A stretch of 7,049 nt of DNA from an uncultured Christensenella sp. (GTDB lineage: Bacteria > Bacillota > Clostridia > Christensenellales > UBA3700). Both the position numbers and the translations under genes were made by a program. A model generated the notes under the pieces. The model was not told the origin of the DNA. It did no database searches and saw only the letters and a list, made by a program, of their open reading frames with translations. Below, one piece after another: positions 1-5,017 of the stretch; position 1 is the first letter of the stretch, and the number at the start of each line of letters is the position of its first letter. Location: NCBI GenBank assembly GCA_910584035.1, contig CAJTZR010000101.1:1-7049 (forward strand). The letters run 5' to 3'.

Positions 1-175
1 AAATTGTGAGTGGATAATCTAGTTCGCTCTCAAAAAAAGATATAAGCAAACACTTATATCTATCAGAAAGCATTTTTGCAATTTCGGCAAAACTTTCAAA
101 GCCTCCACCAAAGCCGTGCAAAAATACTATCAATTTATCACCTGTACCAAATACTTTATAATTAATACTACACAC
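1..175 (-). CDS. alpha/beta-hydrolase family protein, N-terminal part (runs off the window)
   Basis: An open frame of 58 codons continues past the left edge and lies directly downstream of rimI on the same strand. The translation contains KLIVFLHGFGGGFESFAEIAKML, here split as KLIVFLHGFGG and FESFAEIAKML. This is the first core beta strand of an alpha/beta hydrolase followed by the HGFGG oxyanion-hole motif. LLISF then looks like the next beta strand. The catalytic Ser, Asp and His lie outside the window, so the substrate cannot be guessed. The start is uncertain: GTG at 175 is the best in-frame codon and overlaps the rimI end by 8 bp, TTG at 181 is also possible, and there is no well-spaced Shine-Dalgarno for either. 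The family call rests on the motif alone. Confidence 0.65.
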   Translation of the reverse strand, partial: MCSINYKVFGTGDKLIVFLHGFGGGFESFAEIAKMLSDRYKCLLISFFESELDYPLTI

Positions 176-587
176 CCCCAAAAGCGTAAATCAACGCATC
201 TTCACCATCCTTGTAGTATTTTTTGCGTACAGATATTTTTTCAAAACCGCATTTTTCATAAAGTTTAATTGCTTTTATATTTCTTATTCGCACTTCCAAA
301 AACAATTTTTCTATATTATTAATTTTTGCTATATTGATTAATTCCTTAACCAGTTCCGTTCCATATCCTTTGCCTTGCTCACTTGGTAGCACTGCCACGT
401 TAGTAATATCACCACTTGGATATATCCCCGCATAGCCAACTATACAATTATCAACCTCTGCCACTATCATAATACAACCATTTTCAATTGAAGAAATAAT
501 CATATTTTCAGACCAAGGAGTGGAAAAGCACCGATTTTCGACTGCTTTTATACCATTTACATCATTTAATGTAGCAATTCTTAACAT
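168..587 (-). CDS. rimI: RimI, [ribosomal protein S18]-alanine N-acetyltransferase
   Basis: A GNAT-fold enzyme of 139 residues, the usual size for RimI. RimI moves an acetyl group from acetyl-CoA to the N-terminal alanine of ribosomal protein S18 in the cytoplasm. Visible family marks are FSTPWS (residues 21-26), NVAVLP (63-68), the acetyl-CoA loop QGKGYG (71-76), FLEVR (96-100), AIKLYEKCGF (106-115) and RKKYY followed by EDALIY near the C-terminus, which is the typical RimI ending. The start codon overlaps the tsaB end by 7 bp, and AGAGGG lies 7 nt upstream of the ATG inside tsaB. Position behind tsaE and tsaB is the usual cluster order in Gram-positives and supports RimI over a generic GNAT. 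Often tsaD comes next; here a hydrolase gene does instead. Confidence 0.92.
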   Translation of the reverse strand: MLRIATLNDVNGIKAVENRCFSTPWSENMIISSIENGCIMIVAEVDNCIVGYAGIYPSGDITNVAVLPSEQGKGYGTELVKELINIAKINNIEKLFLEVRIRNIKAIKLYEKCGFEKISVRKKYYKDGEDALIYAFGGV

Positions 588-1153
588 TCCAATTCCCTCT
601 CAGCTTGAGACTTTTTCAAGTATAACGGAATGAACATATCTACATACTCTTTACCATTTATTTTAGATAACACACAATCTATAATTTTTTGAATATTTCT
701 ATCACCATTCCACAAAATCACCTCGCCGTCAAATGAGGATAATTCCGCTTTTGTGTAATTTGCAAGTTGAATCTGATTACCATTTTCATACTCACCCACA
801 TAGTAATTGTCGTGTCTGCAATCTAGTGCAACTAAAATATGGTTAGTAATATTATATGCAATACTTTCAAAAGTGTTAATAGCAATTCTATTAGCTTTAG
901 TTGCAAAAGCTATCCCATTACAAGTTGTAACACCAAGCCTTATCCCAGTAAACGAACCAGGTCCAACTACACAAACTACATTTTGCAAATCTTGTATTGT
1001 TGCCCCAGCCTCAGTAATTACTTCGTCAATTGCTGGCAATAACACGCTATTATGTTTTTTATTTCCATTACTTGTCTTTATAAAATATTTTCCGTCTGTG
1101 TAATACATAACAAACAATTCATTTTGACAGCTATCTACCAACAAAAAATTCAT
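581..1153 (-). CDS. tsaB: TsaB, tRNA t6A37 threonylcarbamoyltransferase complex subunit
   Basis: TsaB (YeaZ) is the non-catalytic ASKHA-fold partner of TsaD. With TsaE it is needed to put the threonylcarbamoyl group on A37 of tRNAs that read ANN codons. The N-terminus MNFLLVDSCQ matches the first beta strand and Asp of the fold. The diagnostic motif GPGSFTGIRLG is at residues 64-74, with HNSVLLPAIDEVI (34-46) before it and DCRHDNYYVGEY (111-122) after, equivalent to the family's DARR-type strand. At 190 residues it is shorter than the roughly 220-240 of many homologues; the shortening is in the second half, and the frame is otherwise intact. ATG overlaps the tsaE stop in an ATGA arrangement, with GAGGAAG 7 nt upstream, so translation is probably coupled to tsaE. 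Confidence 0.94.
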   Translation of the reverse strand: MNFLLVDSCQNELFVMYYTDGKYFIKTSNGNKKHNSVLLPAIDEVITEAGATIQDLQNVVCVVGPGSFTGIRLGVTTCNGIAFATKANRIAINTFESIAYNITNHILVALDCRHDNYYVGEYENGNQIQLANYTKAELSSFDGEVILWNGDRNIQKIIDCVLSKINGKEYVDMFIPLYLKKSQAERELEC

Positions 1154-1569
1154 TTAATACCTTCCTCAATCACAAATTTTCTCAAATTATCACCTAATTT
1201 TTCAATGTTTATTGTAATTATTTTTTTATCATCTGGAAACTCAGTGAACTTATTCCACTCTATTACAGCAATTCCCTTTTCATACATATTATCACTTATA
1301 CCAAGTTCCCAAAGCTCGTCCTCACTTTCCACTCTGTACATATCATAATGTGATAATTTGTATTTTGCATTGTACTCTTTCATAAACGCAAAAGTCGGAC
1401 TAGTGACTATATCACTAACCCCAAGTTCCGCAAAAAGTGCTTTTGTAAATGTAGTTTTACCAGCACCTAAATCACCATTTAACAAGATAATTTCCTTACC
1501 TTGCAAACTTTCCGCAATTTGTTTTGCCAATTTTTTTGTATCGTTTACGCTGTTTGATATGTATTCCAT
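1150..1569 (-). CDS. tsaE: TsaE, tRNA t6A37 biosynthesis ATPase
   Basis: A P-loop ATPase of 139 residues, normal for TsaE (YjeE). It binds the TsaB-TsaD complex and its ATP hydrolysis allows repeated t6A synthesis cycles. Walker A is GDLGAGKTT (residues 32-40), followed by VTSPTF (55-60), HYDMYR (74-79), ELWELG (85-90) and AVIEW (101-105), all typical of the family. It is the first gene of a tsaE-tsaB-rimI-hydrolase operon. The ATG at 1569 is the only usable start: no ATG, GTG or TTG lies upstream before the in-frame stop at 1593-1591, and the N-terminus already fits the family. There is no Shine-Dalgarno before it, and the promoter's -10 box ends only 6 nt upstream, which predicts a leaderless mRNA. 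Confidence 0.95.
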   Translation of the reverse strand: MEYISNSVNDTKKLAKQIAESLQGKEIILLNGDLGAGKTTFTKALFAELGVSDIVTSPTFAFMKEYNAKYKLSHYDMYRVESEDELWELGISDNMYEKGIAVIEWNKFTEFPDDKKIITINIEKLGDNLRKFVIEEGIK

Positions 1570-1575
1570 ATCGCT

Positions 1576-1604
1576 ATTATATAACTTTTTTTAATTAATT
1601 GCAA
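1576..1604 (-). promoter_or_regulatory. Sigma-A-type promoter of the tsaE operon
   Basis: On the minus strand TTGCAA (1604-1599), a 17-nt spacer and a perfect TATAAT (1581-1576) form a near-consensus promoter. The predicted start site, about 7 nt past the -10 box, falls on or next to the A of the tsaE ATG at 1569. The -35 box is divergent from, and 8 bp away from, the -35 box of the ribU promoter. Confidence 0.75.
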
Positions 1605-1612
1605 TAAAATAG

Positions 1613-1641
1613 TTGCAATTTATAATATAATATTGTATACT
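1613..1641 (+). promoter_or_regulatory. Sigma-A-type promoter of the riboswitch-ribU unit
   Basis: TTGCAA (1613-1618), a 17-nt spacer and TATACT (1636-1641) give a good housekeeping promoter pointing at ribU. The predicted start near 1648 gives a leader of about 335 nt, enough to hold the whole FMN aptamer and its terminator. It is back to back with the tsaE promoter. Confidence 0.75.
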
Positions 1642-1705
1642 AAATATGTAAATATAATTAATGTTAATAATTACAAATGTTAATGTTAGTTAATTTACAC
1701 AACTG

Positions 1706-1821
1706 AAAACTTTGGGGCGAGGTGTAATTCCTCACCGGTGGTATAGCCCACGACCATTGCTTGCAATGCTGAATAGGTGCAATTCCTATGCCGACAGTAT
1801 AGTCTGGATGAGAAAAGTTTT
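1706..1821 (+). promoter_or_regulatory. FMN riboswitch aptamer (RFN element)
   Basis: The conserved RFN core is present in order: GGGGCGAGG then TCCTCACCGG (P2), GGTGGTATAGCCCAC (P3), a variable P4 hairpin CATTGC/GCAATG, ATAGG/CCTAT (P5), GCCGACAGTATAGTC (P6) and TGGATGAGA. P1 closes it perfectly: AAAACTTT (1706-1713) pairs with AAAGTTTT (1814-1821). The element binds flavin mononucleotide in the nascent RNA. Its place before a riboflavin transporter gene is classic, and high FMN is expected to reduce ribU expression. Confidence 0.97.
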
Positions 1822-1871
1822 AAACTCAAGTGCAAATGCTGATTTGTGCAATTTTGTTGTAATAATAATTG

Positions 1872-1918
1872 GCTAAATAATTAATTATTTATCAAACTTG
1901 TTATAAATTATTGTTAGC
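1872..1918 (+). other. AU-rich hairpin in the linker between aptamer and terminator
   Basis: GCTAA plus ATAATT (1872-1882) can pair with AATTAT and TTAGC (1906-1918) with one 2-nt bulge, and the inner part contains a self-complementary AT stretch. It lies between the aptamer and the terminator. It could act as a folding spacer that brings P1 and the terminator close together. No protein motif or start is seen here. Confidence 0.4.
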
Positions 1919-1937
1919 ATCTTGAAAAAGTCTTATT

Positions 1938-1970
1938 TCATACCCAAAGTGCGGTATGATTTTTTATTTT
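1938..1970 (+). terminator. Riboswitch-controlled intrinsic terminator before ribU
   Basis: TCATACC (1938-1944) pairs with GGTATGA (1953-1959) around an 8-nt loop, followed by a T-rich run up to 1970. It ends immediately before the ribU Shine-Dalgarno GGAGGA (1971-1976). This is the expected off-state of the FMN switch: transcription stops before ribU when FMN is bound. Confidence 0.85.
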
Positions 1971-1983
1971 GGAGGACTTTTTT

Positions 1984-2742
1984 ATGAATGCAGCAAAAAT
2001 TTTTAACACAAGAAAAATCACTGGTATGGCTATACTTTCCGCACTTGCGATTGTATTACTCTATATACCAGGATTGAAATTTCCTATCTTTCCTATGGCA
2101 CCATTTTTGGAATATGATGCTTGTGACATTCCGATAATGTTTGCAACATTTAGTTATGGACCTATTTCTGGACTAATTGTGACTTTTATTGTAAGTGTTA
2201 TACAAGGTTTAACAATATCATCACAAAGTGGTTTTTATGGAATATTAATGCACATTATTGCAACAGGCTCATTTACTTTAAGTGCAGGATTTTTATTTGC
2301 CTTTTTAAAGCATAAAAAATTTAATCAAATTGCTTCCCTTGCAATATCAATGGTTGTTGGTTCAATTTGTTGGCTAGTTGTGATGATTTTTGCAAATATG
2401 GCAATCACACCTTTGTTTATGAAAGTTCCTTTTTCTGAACTTATGAAAATAATGCTACCAGCAATAATTCCTTTCAACTTAATAAAAGCAAGTGTAAATG
2501 GTACTATTGGTGCTATCCTTTATATACCATTACACAAAAGCGTTTCAAGATACCTTGACAAACAAGTTGTTACAGAGGCAGACCTTGCACTACTACCGCC
2601 CGTTTACCAAGGTAGTGAAAATAACGCTACTCAAGATAGTTCTAACAGCAACCTTACTCAAAATAGTTCTGAAAGCAACACTGTTGTAGATAACATTAAC
2701 CTAGATATCAAATCAAATGACAATAATTCAATAAAAAATTAG
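1984..2742 (+). CDS. ribU: RibU, riboflavin-binding S component of an ECF transporter
   Basis: A membrane protein that captures riboflavin and, with the shared ECF ATPases and EcfT (not in this window), imports it. The true start is ATG 1984, with GGAGGA 7 nt upstream; an in-frame TTG at 1969 lies before the Shine-Dalgarno and is not used. Of 252 residues, about the first 190 are the usual RibU core with hydrophobic segments near 12-30, 48-57, 60-78, 83-106, 115-142 and 160-184. Family-like stretches are FLEYDACDIPI (41-51), GFYGILMH (83-90) and PFNLIKASVNGTIGAILY (163-180). The FMN riboswitch upstream confirms the substrate. Odd feature: a polar Asn/Ser/Thr-rich tail of about 50 residues (203-252), including a 9-residue tandem repeat, which is not part of the fold. 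Confidence 0.95.
   Translation: MNAAKIFNTRKITGMAILSALAIVLLYIPGLKFPIFPMAPFLEYDACDIPIMFATFSYGPISGLIVTFIVSVIQGLTISSQSGFYGILMHIIATGSFTLSAGFLFAFLKHKKFNQIASLAISMVVGSICWLVVMIFANMAITPLFMKVPFSELMKIMLPAIIPFNLIKASVNGTIGAILYIPLHKSVSRYLDKQVVTEADLALLPPVYQGSENNATQDSSNSNLTQNSSESNTVVDNINLDIKSNDNNSIKN
2623..2676 (+). repeat. 27-bp tandem repeat (2 copies) inside the ribU tail
   Basis: Two adjacent 27-bp units, 2623-2649 and 2650-2676, match at 22 of 27 positions. They encode NATQDSSNS and NLTQNSSES (residues 214-231) and are followed by another Asn-Thr. The repeat keeps the frame and adds only polar, probably disordered residues. Confidence 0.8.
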
Positions 2743-2752
2743 TACAACAACT

Positions 2753-2782
2753 TAACCACCATTAATTTGGTGGTTATTTTTT
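2753..2782 (+). terminator. Intrinsic terminator after ribU
   Basis: TAACCACC (2753-2760) and GGTGGTTA (2769-2776) form a perfect 8-bp stem with an 8-nt loop, followed by six T. It starts 10 nt after the ribU stop and ends the riboswitch-ribU transcript before the next promoter. Confidence 0.9.
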
Positions 2783-2791
2783 GTAAAATAC

Positions 2792-2820
2792 TTGACATTT
2801 TATAATATCTATTGTATAAT
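2792..2820 (+). promoter_or_regulatory. Perfect-consensus promoter of the TetR-family gene
   Basis: TTGACA (2792-2797), a 17-nt spacer and TATAAT (2815-2820) match the sigma-A consensus at every position. The predicted start is near 2827. So strong a promoter in front of a regulator usually implies repression, which fits the dyad just downstream. Confidence 0.88.
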
Positions 2821-2845
2821 TACAAGTGTTATATAACAAGCGTAA
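2820..2845 (+). promoter_or_regulatory. Dyad at the tetR start site, candidate operator
   Basis: A perfect 12-bp palindrome TGTTATATAACA (2827-2838) is flanked symmetrically by TTAC (2820-2823) and GTAA (2842-2845), giving 10 of 13 matched positions per arm. It overlaps the end of the -10 box and the predicted start site, the right place for autorepression. Binding by the adjacent regulator is inferred, not shown. Confidence 0.55.
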
Positions 2846-2860
2846 TATTAAAGAGGAATT

Positions 2861-3409
2861 ATGCCAAAACAAATTATTGACAAAGAAAAAATCTTAAATG
2901 TTGCCTTTCAAATGGTAAAAGAAAATGGCTTTGAAGTAGTTAACGCTCGCAGTGTTGCAAAAAGAATTGGTTGTTCAGTGCAACCTATCTACAGCTATTT
3001 TTCAAATATGGAAAGCTTAAAACAAGAAATCAATATTAAAGCAATGCAGTTTTATAATGAATTTATATATTCCCGTGCTGATTACAATAATATTTTAGAA
3101 AGTATGGCAAATGCAAATGTAGCTTTTGCTAAATATGAAACCAACCTTTTCAAATTGTTATTTTTCCAAAAATTGAACGGACTTAATAGCTTTAATGATA
3201 TTTATGAATGGATTGGTGATAAAGAAGCGACTAAACAGCTTGCCATAAAACTTGGTCTTTCTGAGGAAAAAATAAAAAGTGTGTATATTATGCTTATTGT
3301 ATTCACTCACGGCGTAGCAACAATGATAGCAACTGGCGGAGCAAACATATCTGATGAGGAAATTGCAAGTTTTTTAAAACAAGGTTACAATGCCTTTTTA
3401 AAGCCATAA
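2861..3409 (+). CDS. TetR/AcrR-family transcriptional regulator
   Basis: A 182-residue protein with an N-terminal TetR-type DNA-binding domain. DKEKILNVAFQMVKENGFE (7-25) is helix 1. The helix-turn-helix is near 27-48 (VNARSVAKRIGCSVQPIYSYF), with the recognition-helix ending QPIYSYFSN and the usual SLKQEI (52-57) helix after it. The C-terminal ligand domain holds THGVATMIATG (149-159), like the His-Gly motif seen in several TetR C-terminal domains. ATG 2861 has AAGAGG just upstream. The gene stands alone between a terminator and an untranscribed-looking spacer, so its target is unclear; the dyad at its own promoter suggests autoregulation. Ligand unknown. Confidence 0.88.
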   Translation: MPKQIIDKEKILNVAFQMVKENGFEVVNARSVAKRIGCSVQPIYSYFSNMESLKQEINIKAMQFYNEFIYSRADYNNILESMANANVAFAKYETNLFKLLFFQKLNGLNSFNDIYEWIGDKEATKQLAIKLGLSEEKIKSVYIMLIVFTHGVATMIATGGANISDEEIASFLKQGYNAFLKP

Positions 3410-3553
3410 AATTTTAATTCTTTAAAATTTAAACTTAAATTAAGCTAATAGTATCTTTCTTATAAAAGTTGCAAAAAAAGATATAATACAAAATAGTTTT
3501 TTAGTAATTAATGATAAAAATTCTAAATTTTAAAATACAACTTGCTATTTATC

Positions 3554-3588
3554 ATAAGTACTTATTATTTAAATTAACTTAAGTTAAT
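3554..3588. promoter_or_regulatory. Pair of palindromes upstream of the DUF2461 gene
   Basis: ATAAGTACTTAT (3554-3565) and ATTAACTTAAGTTAAT (3573-3588) are perfect palindromes of 12 and 16 bp. Their centres are 21 bp apart, about two helical turns, so a dimeric protein could bind both on the same face. They share the core ACTTA. They lie 65-100 bp before the DUF2461 start. No matching regulator is identified. Confidence 0.4.
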
Positions 3589-3652
3589 GCAAAATGTGGG
3601 TTCACCACTCTTTGCGATAGCTTTTGATAATAAAAAATATTGGAGGGGTATT

Positions 3653-4339
3653 ATGAATACACAATTAATTTTAAATTACCTAAACAATTTAAGCAAAAAC
3701 AATAACAGAGAATGGTTTGCTGAAAACAAACGTGAACGTCAAGAAGCTACAGCTCAATTTGAAGAGTTGTTGCAAGAACTTATCTACTCTATTGGCACTT
3801 TTGACAAGAGTATTTTGCATAACATACCTAAAGAGCTAACATTCAAACAAGTACGTGATACAAGATTTAGTAATGACAAATCACCATATAATCCAACATT
3901 TAGAGCTCACATTTCTTCAATGGGCAAATTGCCTATCCCAGTTGGTTACTATATTATGATTAAACCAAATGGTGGAACATTTTTAGGCGGTGGCTTATTT
4001 GCAGATATGTTTAATGATGCAACTAAAATGATTCGTGACTACATATCTGAACATCCAACTGAACTTGATAATATTATAAATGACGAAAACTTTAAAAAAT
4101 ACTTTGTTGTTAAAGGCAATGCATTAAAAAATGTACCAAATGGCTACGATAAAGAACATCCTCAAGCTGAATTTTTAAAATTTAAATCTTGGTACTTGGA
4201 ATATTTTATTTCTGATGACGAACTTTTAGATGCCAAAGCTTTTATCGCAAAAGCAACAGATATTTTTAAAGCTATGAAACCTTTCAATGATTATTTAAAT
4301 GCTGCCCTTAAAGACTTTAAAATGCCTACACGTGGTTAA
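3653..4339 (+). CDS. DUF2461 domain-containing protein (TIGR02453-like)
   Basis: A 228-residue soluble protein of a widespread family of unknown function. The family marks are all visible: NNNREWFAENKRE (17-29), the FKQVRDTRFSNDKSPYNP block (64-81, reads RDTRFSNDKSPY), FRAHI (83-87), GYYIMIKPNG (98-107) and FLGGGLF (110-116). These agree well with DUF2461 members, and the length is typical. The start is ATG 3653, with GGAGGGG ending 4 nt upstream; an in-frame ATG at 3587 would give 22 extra, unconserved residues and lies before this Shine-Dalgarno. It appears to be a single-gene unit. No catalytic site is established for the family, so no function is assigned. Confidence 0.92.
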   Translation: MNTQLILNYLNNLSKNNNREWFAENKRERQEATAQFEELLQELIYSIGTFDKSILHNIPKELTFKQVRDTRFSNDKSPYNPTFRAHISSMGKLPIPVGYYIMIKPNGGTFLGGGLFADMFNDATKMIRDYISEHPTELDNIINDENFKKYFVVKGNALKNVPNGYDKEHPQAEFLKFKSWYLEYFISDDELLDAKAFIAKATDIFKAMKPFNDYLNAALKDFKMPTRG

Positions 4340-4624
4340 ATAACTAATTTTAATGTTATAAAAAAAATCAAATTTATTGTTAGTTAAGTTATCATTCATT
4401 GAATATACATAACAACTAGTATAAACTCAATAAAAATTAGAACACACGCTTATTAAGTAACGATACATAATTTGACAAATACTTGAACACAAGCTCATTT
4501 TAGTTGACAATGCAATATTTGAAATAAGTTATAATTTATAACTTGTAATTTATACACTTAACCACTGCCCTTACACAAAGTAAATATTGAAAGTTAATAC
4601 AAATTTAATCTTTTTAATAATTAC
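4340..4624. other. AT-rich spacer without a gene
   Basis: I see no credible coding frame or RNA gene here. It contains TTGACA-like boxes at 4472 and 4504 without a correctly spaced -10 box, an imperfect direct repeat beginning GAACACA near 4440 and 4486, and the perfect inverted repeat listed separately at 4526-4544. Just after the DUF2461 stop, TAACTAA (4341-4347) and TTAGTTA (4380-4386) could pair, but the loop is long and no T run follows, so it is not a clear terminator. Confidence 0.6.
4526..4544. repeat. Perfect inverted repeat AAGTTATAA/TTATAACTT
   Basis: Two 9-bp arms (4526-4534 and 4536-4544) flank a single central T. On the minus strand it is preceded by AATTACAAGT, which is also found in the tetR promoter region at 2818-2827. 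It could be a protein-binding site; no nearby start of transcription is clear. Confidence 0.4.
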
Positions 4625-4653
4625 TTGACAAAAAAATTTGTTTATATTATACT
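4625..4653 (+). promoter_or_regulatory. Promoter of tRNA-Thr
   Basis: TTGACA (4625-4630), a 17-nt spacer and TATACT (4648-4653) make a strong promoter with a predicted start near 4660, about 63 nt before the tRNA. The last three bases of the -10 box are also the first bases of a 17-bp hairpin arm. Confidence 0.75.
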
Positions 4654-4693
4654 AATATCATCATATCAAACGATATGATGATATTAGTTTTTT
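4651..4693 (+). terminator. 17-bp perfect hairpin with T run, overlapping the tRNA promoter
   Basis: Arms 4651-4667 and 4672-4688 are fully complementary around the loop AAAC and are followed by a T run to 4693, so it has the shape of a strong intrinsic terminator for transcripts arriving from the left. A transcript starting near 4660 would carry only the inner part of the left arm. The same dyad could instead be an operator covering the -10 box. Confidence 0.65.
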
Positions 4694-4722
4694 ATTCTTA
4701 CAAAGCGTTAAAACCCTAAAAT

Positions 4723-4798
4723 GCTACTGTGGCTCAGGCGGTAGAGCACGTCCTTGGTAAGGACGAGGTCACGGGTTCAAGTCCCGTCAGTAGCTCCA
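4723..4798 (+). tRNA. tRNA-Thr (anticodon GGU)
   Basis: A complete 76-nt cloverleaf. The acceptor GCTACTG pairs with CAGTAGC, the D arm is GCTC/GAGC, the anticodon arm CGTCC/GGACG encloses loop TTGGTAA with anticodon GGT (4756-4758), the variable loop is AGGTC, and the T arm ACGGG/CCCGT encloses TTCAAGT. The discriminator is T and CCA is encoded. It reads ACC/ACU threonine codons. The G1-C72 and C2-G71 pairs agree with threonine identity. It has its own promoter and terminator. Its 3' end is duplicated 219 bp downstream. Confidence 0.97.
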
Positions 4799-4996
4799 GC
4801 GTCGAACTGCGACTTTTATGCAAATAGGACAACAAAAAGTTGTCCTATTTTGCTTTTATAGTCGAGTTCTCCTTTATCCCACAAAGTCTTTTTAGTAAAA
4901 GCCTTTGCGGGAGCCCTATTTTTTATTCCGTAATGACGGAGTCATCAAAATAATGTACACTCACTAAAGCTCGTTATTCCGTCGCTTTGCTCCTTA
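4799..4996 (+). repeat. tRNA-tail repeat unit A
   Basis: Starting right after the tRNA CCA, this unit has GCGT, a small hairpin (GTCG/CGAC), the terminator at 4822-4857, then a block shared with unit B: TTTATCCCACAAAGTCTTTT from 4873, a hairpin CCCACAAAG/CTTTGCGGG (4878-4911), GCGGGAGCC, the hairpin TCCGT/ACGGA around AATG (4927-4940), AATAATG and a final TTATTCCGT. It ends where the second copy of the tRNA tail begins. No coding frame is credible in it. Confidence 0.75.
4822..4857 (+). terminator. Terminator of tRNA-Thr
   Basis: AAATAGGACAAC (4822-4833) and GTTGTCCTATTT (4839-4850) form a perfect 12-bp stem with an A5 loop and a T-rich end. Outside it, CGACT (4810-4814) and AGTCG (4860-4864) can extend the structure. 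It lies 24 nt behind the CCA, as expected for a tRNA gene terminator. Confidence 0.88.
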
Positions 4997-5017
4997 CAAG
5001 TCCCGTCAGTAGCTCCA
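4997..5017 (+). pseudogene. Partial second tRNA-Thr 3' end
   Basis: Twenty-one bases identical to the tRNA-Thr 3' end, from the T loop through CAGTAGC, T and CCA, with 4 more matching bases (GCGT) after it, so 25 bp in all (4778-4802 equals 4997-5021). The 5' part of a tRNA is missing: what precedes it is unit A sequence. It is either a remnant of a lost second tRNA gene or an attachment-type duplication. Confidence 0.8.

Noticed and set aside
807..1594. Plus-strand open frames across tsaB and tsaE
   Set aside because: They lie opposite well-recognised genes, have no Shine-Dalgarno or family motif, and are explained by the AT-rich coding strand.
1969..1983. Upstream TTG start for ribU
   Set aside because: The TTG is directly before the Shine-Dalgarno that serves ATG 1984, and lies in the terminator T run.
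2498..2689. Second frame inside ribU with a repeated LLKIVL pattern
   Set aside because: The pattern is the ribU 27-bp repeat read in another frame.
3409..3430. AAATTTTAA/TTAAAATTT hairpin as the tetR terminator
   Set aside because: The stem has no G-C pairs and no T run follows it.
3482..3487. TATAAT as the -10 box of a DUF2461 promoter
   Set aside because: No acceptable -35 box lies 16-18 nt upstream, so I do not list a promoter, though an unlisted one must exist near here.
4504..4535. TTGACA and TATAAT as a promoter
   Set aside because: The spacer is 20 nt, too long for a normal sigma-A promoter; the box at 4625 has correct spacing.
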